DNA of 64,000 nt from Flavipsychrobacter sp. (lineage in GTDB: Bacteria > Bacteroidota > Bacteroidia > Chitinophagales > Chitinophagaceae): contig JAFIGV010000019.1 of NCBI GenBank assembly GCA_017849575.1, positions 1 to 64,000 of the forward strand, written 5' to 3'. Shown here piece after piece: positions 16,065 to 25,394 of this stretch. The notes beneath the pieces are model-generated. The model saw only the letters and a program-made list of their open reading frames with translations. It did not search any database and was not told the DNA's origin. Within the stretch, counting starts at the first letter, position 1, and each line of letters starts with the position of its first letter. The translations under genes were made by a program, and so were the position numbers.

Positions 16065-16799
16065 TCAGGGCACAGGCTGGCGAAGATCAAAGCCCGCTTG
16101 TAGCAGACCTTGATACAACCATGGATAATGATCATCACCGGTAAGGATGACTACGCGTTTTCCAATATTATTGCGAAGTACAAGGCTCAGACGATCTAAC
16201 ATTCTTTCATTGCGACGCCTGTAGAAGGTAGTAAGCACGGCATATTCCGTTCCGGCAAAGGCCTTTTCCATGCAATCGTAATACGCACGAACCCATTCAT
16301 GATCTTTGCCCTGAAGTATCATGCGCAAGGAATTGCTGATTAAAAGCTGAAAGCGGATACTGTCCATTACCGAACATGCGCCTAATCGCTTTTGCATCTT
16401 GCTATCGGTGGATAATTTCCTTTGCAGCAGCTTTACAACCGAGCTATCGCGCCAGTAGCCTTTGGGAATCGCTCTTCCTTCCAGCTCTGCCCCAAGCCAG
16501 TCGAAACCCTCAACGCGTACCCCCGGGAGCCAGTATCGTACACTGCGCATCTCAAGCGGATAGTTTGCCGCCAGATAATTACTATCGGCGTTGATGTCTT
16601 CGTTTCTGATTTCTACCAATACAAGATCGGGTTGCAGCCGGTGCAGGCAGGTCTTTAAGCTATCGTAGCTATAAGCACTGTTGGTCTGGTGCAGTGCATG
16701 CAGGGTGGGCAACAGAAAAACCTGACTACGGGCAGAGATGCTGTGCACGAGCAGGAACAACAGCGCCAGCATGCAGCCTCGATATTGTCCGGATAACAT
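16065..16799 (-). CDS. Secreted TraB/GumN-like (TIKI superfamily) protein
   Basis: A 244-residue exported protein with an N-terminal hydrophobic signal (about 10-25). The mature part begins with VFLLPTLHALHQTN (His34), continues with LVLVEIR, and ends with VVILTGDDHYPWLYQGL (His224). This G-x-x-H near the start and G-D-x-H near the end are typical of the TraB/GumN/ChaN-type fold, some of which are metal-dependent hydrolases. Similarity is moderate, so activity is uncertain. It faces the end of the polysaccharide operon, with nine bases between the stops. Confidence 0.6.
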   Translation of the reverse strand: MLSGQYRGCMLALLFLLVHSISARSQVFLLPTLHALHQTNSAYSYDSLKTCLHRLQPDLVLVEIRNEDINADSNYLAANYPLEMRSVRYWLPGVRVEGFDWLGAELEGRAIPKGYWRDSSVVKLLQRKLSTDSKMQKRLGACSVMDSIRFQLLISNSLRMILQGKDHEWVRAYYDCMEKAFAGTEYAVLTTFYRRRNERMLDRLSLVLRNNIGKRVVILTGDDHYPWLYQGLLQAGFDLRQPVP

Positions 16800-16925
16800 A
16801 GACTAAAGGTACATCAGGGCCCGGGCGGAGAAGAATTTATGTTGATGAAGGTCATGGAGCCCAACGGGCAATATCATTTCCCTGACCCCTTTTGTTTCGT
16901 CTATTTGCCACAGAAAACAAAGACA

Positions 16926-17987
16926 ATGGAGCATTCCAGGACAGCCGGAGGAAGTTTGTTGCAGATCATACTGTTGTTGCTGTGCATATCTCTGTTGCTT
17001 CATTTCGGTGCCGTGCTCTTTGTACCCCTTTCCTTTGGTTTGTTTATTGCCTTTGCCCTTTATCCCTTTTGTTCCTGGCTTGAGCGACGGGGCCTTAGCC
17101 GGTATTTGTCCATCAGCATCGGATTGGTGCTGGTGTTCAGTTTGTTTTTGGCTCTGACCCTCCTGTTGATTTTTCAGTTTCAGCAATTTCGCAACGATAT
17201 TCCCTCTATTCTCCAGAAAGCAAAACCCCTGCTGCAATCTTTTCGACAGTACCTGAATGCTGAATGGGGTATCACCACAGAAATGCTGGATGGCTGGATC
17301 TACCAGTCTGCGTTGAGTCTGTTCAACAAACTCGGTGTAGTGCTGCACAGTTTGCTACAGAGTACAATGAGCACCCTTGTAATGTTGCTGCTCATTCCGG
17401 TTCATGCCGCCTTGCTGCTCTACCACAGGGCGTCTTTTGCCGCCTTTGTCGTGGCCGTATTTGGCTGGGAGAGAAGCGCAAGGACCCGCTTGCTGCTTGC
17501 AGACACCGTCACTACCTATGCCGGCTTCATCAAAGGCATGGCTATGGTATATCTGCTGGTGGGTGTGCTCAATAGTGTAGGTTTGCTGGCATTGGGCATC
17601 CGCCACGCGGTGTTGTTTGGAATGGTTACTGCCATCATGACCATTATTCCCTATGTGGGTATCGTGGTAAGCGCGCTTCTGCCCATTACCGTGGCATTTA
17701 TCACTAAGGATTCTCTTCTTTATCCGCTGGGTGTTATTGCTGTGTTCAGCCTGGTTCAATATCTCGAAGCCAACATTATTTTTCCGGCGGTGGTAGGTAA
17801 GCAAATTAAGCTCAGTACCTGGGCTACCCTGATTGCTATTGTTGCAGGGGGCATTATCTGGGGCGTAGCGGGCATGGTGTTGTTTGTGCCCTTTGCCGCT
17901 ATTCTTAAAATCATAGCCAAAGAAATACCCGCCTGGCAGCCTTTGTACCTTTTGCTGAAACGGGAAGACGATCAAAGCCCTGATTGA
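16926..17987 (+). CDS. AI-2E family transporter (PerM/TqsA type permease)
   Basis: A 353-residue inner-membrane protein. The pattern is characteristic: two helices near the N-terminus with VPLSFGLFIAFALYPF, a helical hairpin with LLLIFQFQQF, and a conserved second half with MTIIPYVGI, VQYLEANIIFPAVVGKQI and GGIIWGVAGMVLFVPFAAI. Known members include TqsA and sodium/proton antiporters, so the substrate should not be assumed to be AI-2. I chose the ATG at 16926; ATGs from 16839 would add a 29-residue non-conserved, non-membrane extension. Confidence 0.9.
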   Translation: MEHSRTAGGSLLQIILLLLCISLLLHFGAVLFVPLSFGLFIAFALYPFCSWLERRGLSRYLSISIGLVLVFSLFLALTLLLIFQFQQFRNDIPSILQKAKPLLQSFRQYLNAEWGITTEMLDGWIYQSALSLFNKLGVVLHSLLQSTMSTLVMLLLIPVHAALLLYHRASFAAFVVAVFGWERSARTRLLLADTVTTYAGFIKGMAMVYLLVGVLNSVGLLALGIRHAVLFGMVTAIMTIIPYVGIVVSALLPITVAFITKDSLLYPLGVIAVFSLVQYLEANIIFPAVVGKQIKLSTWATLIAIVAGGIIWGVAGMVLFVPFAAILKIIAKEIPAWQPLYLLLKREDDQSPD

Positions 17988-18356
17988 GTTTTTTTCCTTA
18001 AACAAACATAGCGGCCGCAGTGTCTTTAATCCTTAGCCTTTGGTAGGCTGCCCTCCTTTCTCTAAAACTTTGCTTCTGATTTGTTGTGGCGGTCGCCGCC
18101 CGAACTCCGAGTTTGATCTGGTACAGTTCCAGCAGTGGTGCGGCTTACTGTGGAAAAAAATATGCGCTGAAAGCCATGATAATCAATCAGTGTTGAAAAA
18201 AATCGCTTGGAATTCCGGAAATAATTTCTAAAGACGCTGTAAATCACCTAAATGTGGATAATATTTCTATTTTAATAGTAATTTATTTCTTCATAGATAG
18301 CTGAATGGTAAAGGCTTTTAGCATTTATTTGCATTTTTTTAATCAAAAGCCTTTTT
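17988..18356. other. Intergenic leader region before the large T9SS gene
   Basis: About 370 bases without a convincing gene. It holds a short GGCGG/CCGCC hairpin (18088-18100), an AT-rich tract (18240-18300) likely to contain the promoter of the following gene, and the long hairpin at 18310-18356. A plus-strand frame of 63 codons at 18040-18231 has no start signal, family or composition to support it. Confidence 0.5.
18310..18356 (+). promoter_or_regulatory. Terminator-like hairpin directly abutting the start codon of the 1715-residue gene
   Basis: A perfect 10-bp stem AAAGGCTTTT (18310-18319) / AAAAGCCTTT (18345-18354), with a 25-base AT-rich loop, ends in a T-run that touches the ATG at 18357. 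The structure would occupy the ribosome-binding region and also resembles an intrinsic terminator. It could act as an attenuator or translation switch; this is inference. Confidence 0.5.
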
Positions 18357-21300
18357 ATGATTCAACAACTATCTGTGAAAGATTTTTGGAAATCGCCCTG
18401 GACACTACGACCGAAAATTTCCGTGCTGGGAACCGTCATTCTTTTGTGCTGTATGCTAACCGGCTTGCCGGTGTTGGCGCAGCAGCACACTGTAAGCGGT
18501 TTTTCACCAAGTGCGGGCTATGCGGGGGAGACCATTACGATTTCTGGCACCAACTTTAGTAGCATCACCGGGGTGAGCCTGGGTGGCGTGGCGGCGGCTT
18601 CCTACAGTGTGGTATCGCCGACAAAGATTACCGCAGTTATCGCGGCCGGCGCCTCAACGGGTCCGGTGTCTGTCACCAAGTCGGGCGTTTCGACGGCCAC
18701 AGTGAATGCATCAAGCAATCTAAACTATCTGTCGCTGCCTACGGTGACCAGCATTGTAACCGATCACGGAGGATTTTGGAATACCAATACTACAGTGAAC
18801 AATGCCGTTTATCCGGATAGTGCACACAATCTGCTTTCCTTCACCTACGGGGGCATTACCTATTCTACAGGGTTAAAAGACAATACCCTTGTCAATGGAG
18901 GGGTGAGTTACACCCCCGGCAACTGGAAGGCGCTGCCCGCTATACTGTCGGGCAATACCTCCGGCGCAAGCCTTTTTATTGCTACCGGCGCAAAGATGGA
19001 TGGAAACCTCTACAATGGTTTATACACCCATCCTGCCATCAAAGATCTTACGATTCAAAGTGTGCTTTCTGACGGACTTGGAGGTCTGAATCTTGGCTCC
19101 GGGTACACCAACCTTCCCGCCACGGCAACCTCTTCATTTAATATTTACAATGTGGTGCCGGGTAAGATAACGGACAATGAACCCGATATCCTGGTGACGC
19201 AGATTGCGGATCCGCCCTCCGGTACCATCGATATTTACCAGTTTGTAGATGCGAGCAACAATCCTGTGGGTAATTCTATAGCTCAGGACCTGAGTAAAGT
19301 GCCGCCGTTGGGTACATGGTACCTCGATCTGTTTTCGGTGCCCGCAGGTGTGCCTGTGGGTACAGCAAAGCCATCGGCGGTGAGCAGCTCTATGACTACC
19401 CGGAACATCCGGCTGGTTGCCTACCGGCTGTCTGACTTTGGAATTACGGCGTCCAACTATACGCAGATCAAACAGTTTAAGATCACTCCGTCCGGTACCA
19501 GCGATGTGGCATTTGTTGCCTACAATGCCAATGCGATCAATGTGCCTCCGTCTATAACCCAAAATACTACTGCAACCAGCAGTGTCATTTGTGCCTCAGG
19601 CGGTAATGCCTACCTTGCGGTAACTGCGATTTCGGCAGCCGGCGGAACCCTTAGTTATTCCTGGGAAGTATCAACCGACAATGGAAACTCCTGGTATGCA
19701 ATAAGCGATAACAGCACCTACTCAGGCAGTGCCACCGATGCACTTTCTATTACCAATGCTACCTCAGGGCGGCAATACCGGGCAACGGTAACAGAATCCA
19801 TCTCAAACTACAGCTCGAAAAGCTCAGTATTTACAATCACCACCGCAGCCGGATCGGCGCTGGGCGGAACCCTGAATCCCACGGCTACAGTTTCCAATTG
19901 CCTTAATGCAACTACGGGAACAACTTCACTCTCTGTATCACCCACCGGGGGTACAGGCAGCTATAGCTATCAGTGGTTGTCCAGTGCTACCTCCGGCGGC
20001 ACTTATGCGGCCATACCGGGTGCTATATACAGCAGCTATAGCTTTCCGCTGAGCACAGCAGGTACTACCTACTATAAAGTGCAAGTCCTGAGCGGGTGTT
20101 ACAGCAACACGTCTTCTGCCTCAGCAGTTACCCTCTCGGGAGAAAGTATCACGGGTGTCACCAATGGTGTTGTATGTGCTCCCGGGTCGGTTACACTGGG
20201 TGCTGCCGCCACGGGTGGAACGATCAACTGGTATGCTACCAACAACTCGGGCACGGTATTGCAAACTGGCAACAGCTATTCACCTACGGTTTCGGCTTCT
20301 ACCACCTATTTCGTAAGCGTCACTTCCGGGGGCTGTACCTCCGCGCGGGTGCCGGTAACTGCTACAGTGGCTAATAACATCACTATTGACAGCAGCAACA
20401 CGCGCATTACCTATGCCACCGATGTCTGCTCAGGCTCGGCATCAAATGTGGTAGTGGCCACTACTGCCCTTGCCAATGGAACCTATACCGTAACCTATGA
20501 TGTCAGTGGGGCCAATACGATTACGAACGGCACGGCAACCATGACCGTGAGTGGCGGAAACGGAAGCTTTTCCACCGCGGCACTCAATAACGTAGGCAGC
20601 AATTTGCTGAAGATTGTGTCGGTGACTTTAAATAGCTGTACGGTTACAGCATCGAATGCAAATAGTTATCCGGTGGTGGTAAACAGTGGTGCACCAGATG
20701 CCAGTAACTTTTCTATTTCGGTAGGCAATGGCTGCTCCAATGCCAATGCCACCGCTACGATTTCCAGCACGACACTCGCCTCCGGCAATTATACCGTCAA
20801 TTATTATGTAACCGGAGATAACTCGGTTGCTGTGACAAGTGCACCGGTGGTGTTCACGGCGGGAAACCCGGGTACAGGAACCTTTCAACTGCCACTACTG
20901 GGAAATGCGGGGAGCAATAACACGCTCACCATCACGACAGTGGCGCTGACCAGCTCGCCAGCCTGTGCCGCTACACTCAATCAAAGCAGCAATAGCTTTA
21001 CGAACAGCATCCTTCCTGTGGTGGACGCCGGATCGCCGCGCACCATGTGCGCCAGTGCTGTATCCATCACCCTCGGTCCTGGTGCCGATGCCAGCAATTA
21101 TGACGCGCTGACCTGGAGTACCAGCGATGGTACCGGAAGTTTTTCCAACAACACTACCGCTGACGCACTGACTACGGCAGCCTATACACCCAGCGCGGCG
21201 GATATCTCTGCCGGCAGCAGATTGTTGACCCTTACCGCAACAGGCAGTACAGGATGTGCCAATGTTGCGCAAACCGTATCCCTGACCATTAAGAGCGGAT

Positions 21301-23504
21301 ACATCTGGTACGGTACCACCAGCAGCAACTGGAATACCGCTTCCAACTGGCAGTGCAATGATGTGCCTACTCCTGGTGCTAACGTTACTATTGTAGCCAG
21401 CCCGCCCCATCAACCTCAGATACAGAATGATGTGGAGGTAGGCAATATCGTATTTGGCAGTAACAGCTATGTAGATCTGAACGGAAGCGAATTCAAAATC
21501 AGCGGCGCAATAACGGGTACCCCAACGTTCAAGTCCACGAGTACCTCGTCACTGGTATTTAGCGGTACCAACAACGCTACCTACTATTTTGCGAGTGGCA
21601 GTGGTAACAATAACATCGGCAACCTCACGGTAAACGCCCCGGGGGTAACCATCACTCAGGGCGCAGACACCATGATTGTGCATGGTACCGTGTCGGTAAC
21701 AGCCGGCGTGCTGAACCTGAGCGCCAAAAATGTACGCCTGAAATCGGTGGCCGCTTATACCGCACGAATAGCAAGGATAACAGGCGCAATTGTCAATGGA
21801 TCAAACCTCACGGTTGAGCGCTTTGTCCCCGCAAAGCCCGGACGCAGATGGAGCTCCATGGCTTGTCCGGTAAATGCTTTGCTGAGTACAAGCTGGCAAC
21901 AGGATATTCATATTACCGGTCCGGGAACCGGTGGAACAGCCTGCAACAGCTACGCAACCAATATGCAACCGGGCACGTACACCAATGGCTTTGATGCCAC
22001 GCAGACCAACGCCAATTCATTTTATTATTATGCCAACAATAGCTGGGTAGCGATACCGAACACCAACAGCACCAATCTGGCACCCGGTGTGGGATACTAT
22101 GTAAACGTGCGCGGTGACCGCAATACTTATGGCTGCCAGTTGCTGCAATACACCAATTCACAAACCGGAGGGGTGCCGACCTATGATGCTACAGTAAAAG
22201 CAACAGGAGCACTCACCAAGGGAAATGTGACCGTAAATGCCACCAATACAGGCTACTGGTTTTTAGGAAATCCTTATCCCTGCGAAATAGACTTCAATAG
22301 TTTTTATGCCGAGAACAGCGCCAACATTTCACAGATGTACTGGCTTTATGATCCGGCCAATATTAGCGGCAACTATATGACGTGGGACGGCACTAATTAT
22401 GCCGGAGCCGCTGCAGGATATACGAACCATGAGCTAATAGCTTCAGGTCAGGGATTCTTTGTAAATATCACCACCACGGGCAGCCTTACCTTCCGTGAGA
22501 GCCACAAGTCTTCTACGTATCAGTCGGGCGGGTTCAAAACGACTACCAGCAATGATAAAATCCGTATCAACATCTACAAAGCGGGAGATACGTTGAAACA
22601 GGATGATGCACTGGTGGTTTTCGACCGGGACAGCCTGAGCGCGAATACGGCATTGACCGCTTTCGATGCAAAAACACTGAATGCAGGCGATGTGTGGGTG
22701 GCTACGATGAAAGGCGCTGATAAACTGGCCATTCAAAAACGATATGAAAGTTATGCACACGATACGGTGGATGTATTTGCCTATGTAGCCAATGCGGGCA
22801 ATTACAGTTTTGACTTTACCGACATCAGTCTTGCAGGTACGGTTTATCTGCAGGATAATCTCACAAATACGATGCAGGACCTGGCTGTCAACCCTCAGTA
22901 TGCTTTTAGCGTAGCCGCAGCAGGAAATGTACAAAACCGTTTTCGTCTGCTTTTCGACAACAACAGTCCGCTGGCAAGAGAAGAAGTAGTACTTACAGGT
23001 TATAGCCACGATGCCCGCGCGCACCTCAACTGGCACCCTGCCACACCGGGCAACTACACACGCTATTCGGTACAGTCTTCAGATGATGGCACCGTATTCC
23101 AAAGCATAGAGACGATGGCTGCGCATAATGAGCAGGCCGACAATCAATACTACTATACCGATGCTACGGAGCTGACCGGTAAGACCCGCTTCTACCGTGT
23201 AAAGGCCATACGGCCCGACGGAAGTGCTGCCTATTCGCACGTGCTGGCTTTGGGAATTAACACCGCTCCGGTTGCTGCATTCAGGATGTATCCGAATCCG
23301 GTATCCGACGAACTGCATGTAAGTTTTTCCGGAGACGTGGGCCATGGATATATCCGGATCATTAGCTCTTCTGGCGTACAACTCGTGCGGGTTGCTCATT
23401 CCGGAGCAGACCTCAGTATCAACACGAAGCAGCTTCCGCGTGGAGCCTACATCGTAGAAGTGACCGGCGACGGATTTCGACAAACACAACCATTAATCAA
23501 ATAA
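18357..23504 (+). CDS. Giant T9SS-secreted adhesin-like protein (IPT/TIG and Ig-like domains)
   Basis: A 1715-residue surface protein. The long n-region is followed by a hydrophobic signal ending GLPVLAQQ (about 24-43). Residues 45-111 form an IPT/TIG domain (HTVSGFSPSAGYAGETITI). Several Ser/Thr/Asn-rich Ig-like modules follow (about 400-970), including two tandem copies of about 110 residues with the pattern LANGTYTVTYDVSG / LASGNYTVNYYVTG. From about 980 (IWYGTTSSNWNTASNW) there is a beta-helical section. The last 75 residues, from FRMYPNPVSDEL, form a T9SS type A sorting domain. No catalytic site is seen. The start codon sits against a hairpin, and the next gene is 21 bases downstream. 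Confidence 0.9.
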   Translation: MIQQLSVKDFWKSPWTLRPKISVLGTVILLCCMLTGLPVLAQQHTVSGFSPSAGYAGETITISGTNFSSITGVSLGGVAAASYSVVSPTKITAVIAAGASTGPVSVTKSGVSTATVNASSNLNYLSLPTVTSIVTDHGGFWNTNTTVNNAVYPDSAHNLLSFTYGGITYSTGLKDNTLVNGGVSYTPGNWKALPAILSGNTSGASLFIATGAKMDGNLYNGLYTHPAIKDLTIQSVLSDGLGGLNLGSGYTNLPATATSSFNIYNVVPGKITDNEPDILVTQIADPPSGTIDIYQFVDASNNPVGNSIAQDLSKVPPLGTWYLDLFSVPAGVPVGTAKPSAVSSSMTTRNIRLVAYRLSDFGITASNYTQIKQFKITPSGTSDVAFVAYNANAINVPPSITQNTTATSSVICASGGNAYLAVTAISAAGGTLSYSWEVSTDNGNSWYAISDNSTYSGSATDALSITNATSGRQYRATVTESISNYSSKSSVFTITTAAGSALGGTLNPTATVSNCLNATTGTTSLSVSPTGGTGSYSYQWLSSATSGGTYAAIPGAIYSSYSFPLSTAGTTYYKVQVLSGCYSNTSSASAVTLSGESITGVTNGVVCAPGSVTLGAAATGGTINWYATNNSGTVLQTGNSYSPTVSASTTYFVSVTSGGCTSARVPVTATVANNITIDSSNTRITYATDVCSGSASNVVVATTALANGTYTVTYDVSGANTITNGTATMTVSGGNGSFSTAALNNVGSNLLKIVSVTLNSCTVTASNANSYPVVVNSGAPDASNFSISVGNGCSNANATATISSTTLASGNYTVNYYVTGDNSVAVTSAPVVFTAGNPGTGTFQLPLLGNAGSNNTLTITTVALTSSPACAATLNQSSNSFTNSILPVVDAGSPRTMCASAVSITLGPGADASNYDALTWSTSDGTGSFSNNTTADALTTAAYTPSAADISAGSRLLTLTATGSTGCANVAQTVSLTIKSGYIWYGTTSSNWNTASNWQCNDVPTPGANVTIVASPPHQPQIQNDVEVGNIVFGSNSYVDLNGSEFKISGAITGTPTFKSTSTSSLVFSGTNNATYYFASGSGNNNIGNLTVNAPGVTITQGADTMIVHGTVSVTAGVLNLSAKNVRLKSVAAYTARIARITGAIVNGSNLTVERFVPAKPGRRWSSMACPVNALLSTSWQQDIHITGPGTGGTACNSYATNMQPGTYTNGFDATQTNANSFYYYANNSWVAIPNTNSTNLAPGVGYYVNVRGDRNTYGCQLLQYTNSQTGGVPTYDATVKATGALTKGNVTVNATNTGYWFLGNPYPCEIDFNSFYAENSANISQMYWLYDPANISGNYMTWDGTNYAGAAAGYTNHELIASGQGFFVNITTTGSLTFRESHKSSTYQSGGFKTTTSNDKIRINIYKAGDTLKQDDALVVFDRDSLSANTALTAFDAKTLNAGDVWVATMKGADKLAIQKRYESYAHDTVDVFAYVANAGNYSFDFTDISLAGTVYLQDNLTNTMQDLAVNPQYAFSVAAAGNVQNRFRLLFDNNSPLAREEVVLTGYSHDARAHLNWHPATPGNYTRYSVQSSDDGTVFQSIETMAAHNEQADNQYYYTDATELTGKTRFYRVKAIRPDGSAAYSHVLALGINTAPVAAFRMYPNPVSDELHVSFSGDVGHGYIRIISSSGVQLVRVAHSGADLSINTKQLPRGAYIVEVTGDGFRQTQPLIK

Positions 23505-23525
23505 TTAACTGATTACAGAAGTACT

Positions 23526-23723
23526 ATGAAAAGATATTTCCTGCTCCTCGGAGCGCTGCTCACCCTATCGTTCTATGCCGCAGCAGGCCCCGGTTTCCCC
23601 GGCGGCGGTGGTTCGGCACCCGACGGCGAAGTGCCGATAGACGGCGGTGCGAGCTTGCTTGTGGGTGCTGCGGCCCTATATGGTGTGCGGAAGCTTCGGG
23701 CCAAACAAAACAAAGACCAATAG
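23526..23723 (+). CDS. Small PID-CTERM-like exported protein
   Basis: A 65-residue protein with a cleavable signal (MKRYFLLLGALLTLSFYAAA), a short Gly/Pro linker (GPGFPGGGG), then APDGEVPIDGGASLLVGAAA and a basic tail (VRKLRAKQNK). The PIDGG motif, followed by a short hydrophobic helix and a basic cluster, matches the PID-CTERM sorting-signal family of Bacteroidota, a PEP-CTERM-like arrangement. Almost nothing remains besides the two signals. It lies 21 bases after the giant T9SS gene and before a terminator, so both are probably on one transcript. The processing enzyme is not in the window. Confidence 0.75.
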   Translation: MKRYFLLLGALLTLSFYAAAGPGFPGGGGSAPDGEVPIDGGASLLVGAAALYGVRKLRAKQNKDQ

Positions 23724-23733
23724 CATCAGAAGC

Positions 23734-23767
23734 GAGGCTGTCTCCAAAAAGGCAGCCTCCTTTTTTT
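23734..23767 (+). terminator. Rho-independent terminator
   Basis: A nine-pair stem GAGGCTGTC/GGCAGCCTC (one T-G wobble) with an eight-base loop is followed by seven Ts. It closes the transcript of the giant T9SS gene and the PID-CTERM-like gene. Confidence 0.85.
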
Positions 23768-23830
23768 GTGGGAAAAGTCATACAATGGATTTAATAGGTA
23801 GTTTTATCCGCAGGAAAAAATGCCGAATAA

Positions 23831-25330
23831 GTGTCGTTAAAGAAACTCGCAGGTCAGACCATGTGGTACGGATTAAGTTCCATCGCTGCCCGCTTCCTCA
23901 ATTACCTGCTCACACCCTATCTCGTTGGCAAACTCACCGCAGCAAACTATGGCGAAATGAGCCTTGTGTATGCCTGCATACCCTTTCTGAATGTGGTTTT
24001 CACCTACGGAATGGAGACAACCTATTTCCGATTCAACAACAACGGATCCGACCGGGCAAAAGTGTATAGTACCGGCAGCCTTTCCCTGATCATGACCACG
24101 AGCATCCTCACAACGGTGCTGCTGCTGGGGCGCGATTATTTTGCCGAAGCCCTGCGCTTGCAAAGTCACCCTGAGTTTATTACCTGGGCTGCGTGGATCA
24201 TCGCGCTCGATACGCTGACCACCCTGCCCTATGCTATGCTGCGCAACAACGGCCGGCCCAGGAAATATGCATTTATCCGCCTATCCGGCATTCTGATCAA
24301 CATTGGCTTCACCTTTTTCTTCTATTCCGTGCTGCCTGGCATTGCCCGTTCGCAACCCGATTCGATGCTTGCCGGCTGGTATGATCCTTCGCTCGGTGCC
24401 GGATATATCATCATTGCCAACCTCATACAGTCGGGTATTACTTTGCTGCTGTTGCTGCCGGAATTTTTGTCGGTCAAACTTGCCTGGGACAAGAAGCTTT
24501 GGAAACAAATGATGCTGTATTCGCTGCCCATCATGATTGCCGGCTTTGGTGGGATGATCAATGAAACCTTTGATCGTATCATGCTCAACTGGCTGGCGCC
24601 CGTGGGCAGTAAAGAAGAAGCAAAAGTGATGGTAGGAATTTATTCGGCATGCTATAAACTATCTATTCTGATTACGCTTTTCGTTCAGGCTTTTCGCTTG
24701 GGTGCCGAGCCGTTTTTCTTTCAGCAGGCGGCAGGCGAAGATGCACCGAAGACCTACGCCAGAGTAATGCGATATTTTGTGCTCACCGTGTGCACCATGT
24801 TTTTGGCCGTCACACTTTTTATGGATATATGGAAATGGTTTATCCCGAACAAGACCATGTGGCAGGGCCTTGGCGTAGTGCCTGTATTGTTGCTGGCCAA
24901 CATCTGTCTCGGTATCTACTACAATTTGTCCATCTGGTACAAGATTTCCGGCTCTACACGGCCTGGTGCCATCATCACATTTGTGGGGGCGGGTATTACC
25001 CTGCTCATCAATTTTATTTTCATTCCCTACTTTGGTTATGTAGCCTGTGCCTGGGCTACGCTGGTCTGCTACGGCAGCATGATGGTGATCTCTTACCTCT
25101 GGGGGCAAAAAGTATATGCCGTACCCTATGATCTTCGAAGTGCCGGGGGGATTTTTCTGGCTATGATGCTCGTGTTTTTTGCCTTCACAGGGTTATCGCA
25201 CTACCTGACACCTGTTTCCCTTCGGCTTGCCGCAGGTGCGCTGGGCTTTTTGTTATTCCTCGCTTTTATTTTGCGAAGCGAAAGAGAAAATCTCTCAAAG
25301 CTTCCCGGAGTAAGAAAATTTCTGCGCTAA
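23831..25330 (+). CDS. Oligosaccharide flippase / polysaccharide biosynthesis protein (MOP superfamily)
   Basis: A 499-residue protein with about 14 membrane helices. The N-terminus SLKKLAGQTMWYGLSSIAAR is strongly typical of Bacteroidota lipopolysaccharide flippases (KLAGQT-YGLSSI-R), which supports the GTG start at 23831. An in-frame TAA lies directly before it, so no upstream start is possible. It should translocate lipid-linked oligosaccharide or a related lipid. It is monocistronic and separated from the main polysaccharide operon, so it may serve another glycan, such as O-antigen or glycoprotein glycans. Confidence 0.88.
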   Translation: MSLKKLAGQTMWYGLSSIAARFLNYLLTPYLVGKLTAANYGEMSLVYACIPFLNVVFTYGMETTYFRFNNNGSDRAKVYSTGSLSLIMTTSILTTVLLLGRDYFAEALRLQSHPEFITWAAWIIALDTLTTLPYAMLRNNGRPRKYAFIRLSGILINIGFTFFFYSVLPGIARSQPDSMLAGWYDPSLGAGYIIIANLIQSGITLLLLLPEFLSVKLAWDKKLWKQMMLYSLPIMIAGFGGMINETFDRIMLNWLAPVGSKEEAKVMVGIYSACYKLSILITLFVQAFRLGAEPFFFQQAAGEDAPKTYARVMRYFVLTVCTMFLAVTLFMDIWKWFIPNKTMWQGLGVVPVLLLANICLGIYYNLSIWYKISGSTRPGAIITFVGAGITLLINFIFIPYFGYVACAWATLVCYGSMMVISYLWGQKVYAVPYDLRSAGGIFLAMMLVFFAFTGLSHYLTPVSLRLAAGALGFLLFLAFILRSERENLSKLPGVRKFLR

Positions 25331-25394
25331 GCTGCAATATTCTTCCTGGCTTGCGCTATTTTTAAAGAAATACATGAGGTATAATATGCTCCCT

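Noticed and set aside
18040-18231. Plus-strand frame of 63 codons upstream of the giant T9SS gene
   Set aside because: No ribosome-binding site, no recognisable domain, low-complexity and Cys/Trp-scattered composition typical of a chance frame; an equally long frame exists on the other strand.
23526-25330. A complete exosortase/PID-CTERM island
   Set aside because: No exosortase-like protein was found in this window; the flippase next to the small protein has no specific tie to such systems.
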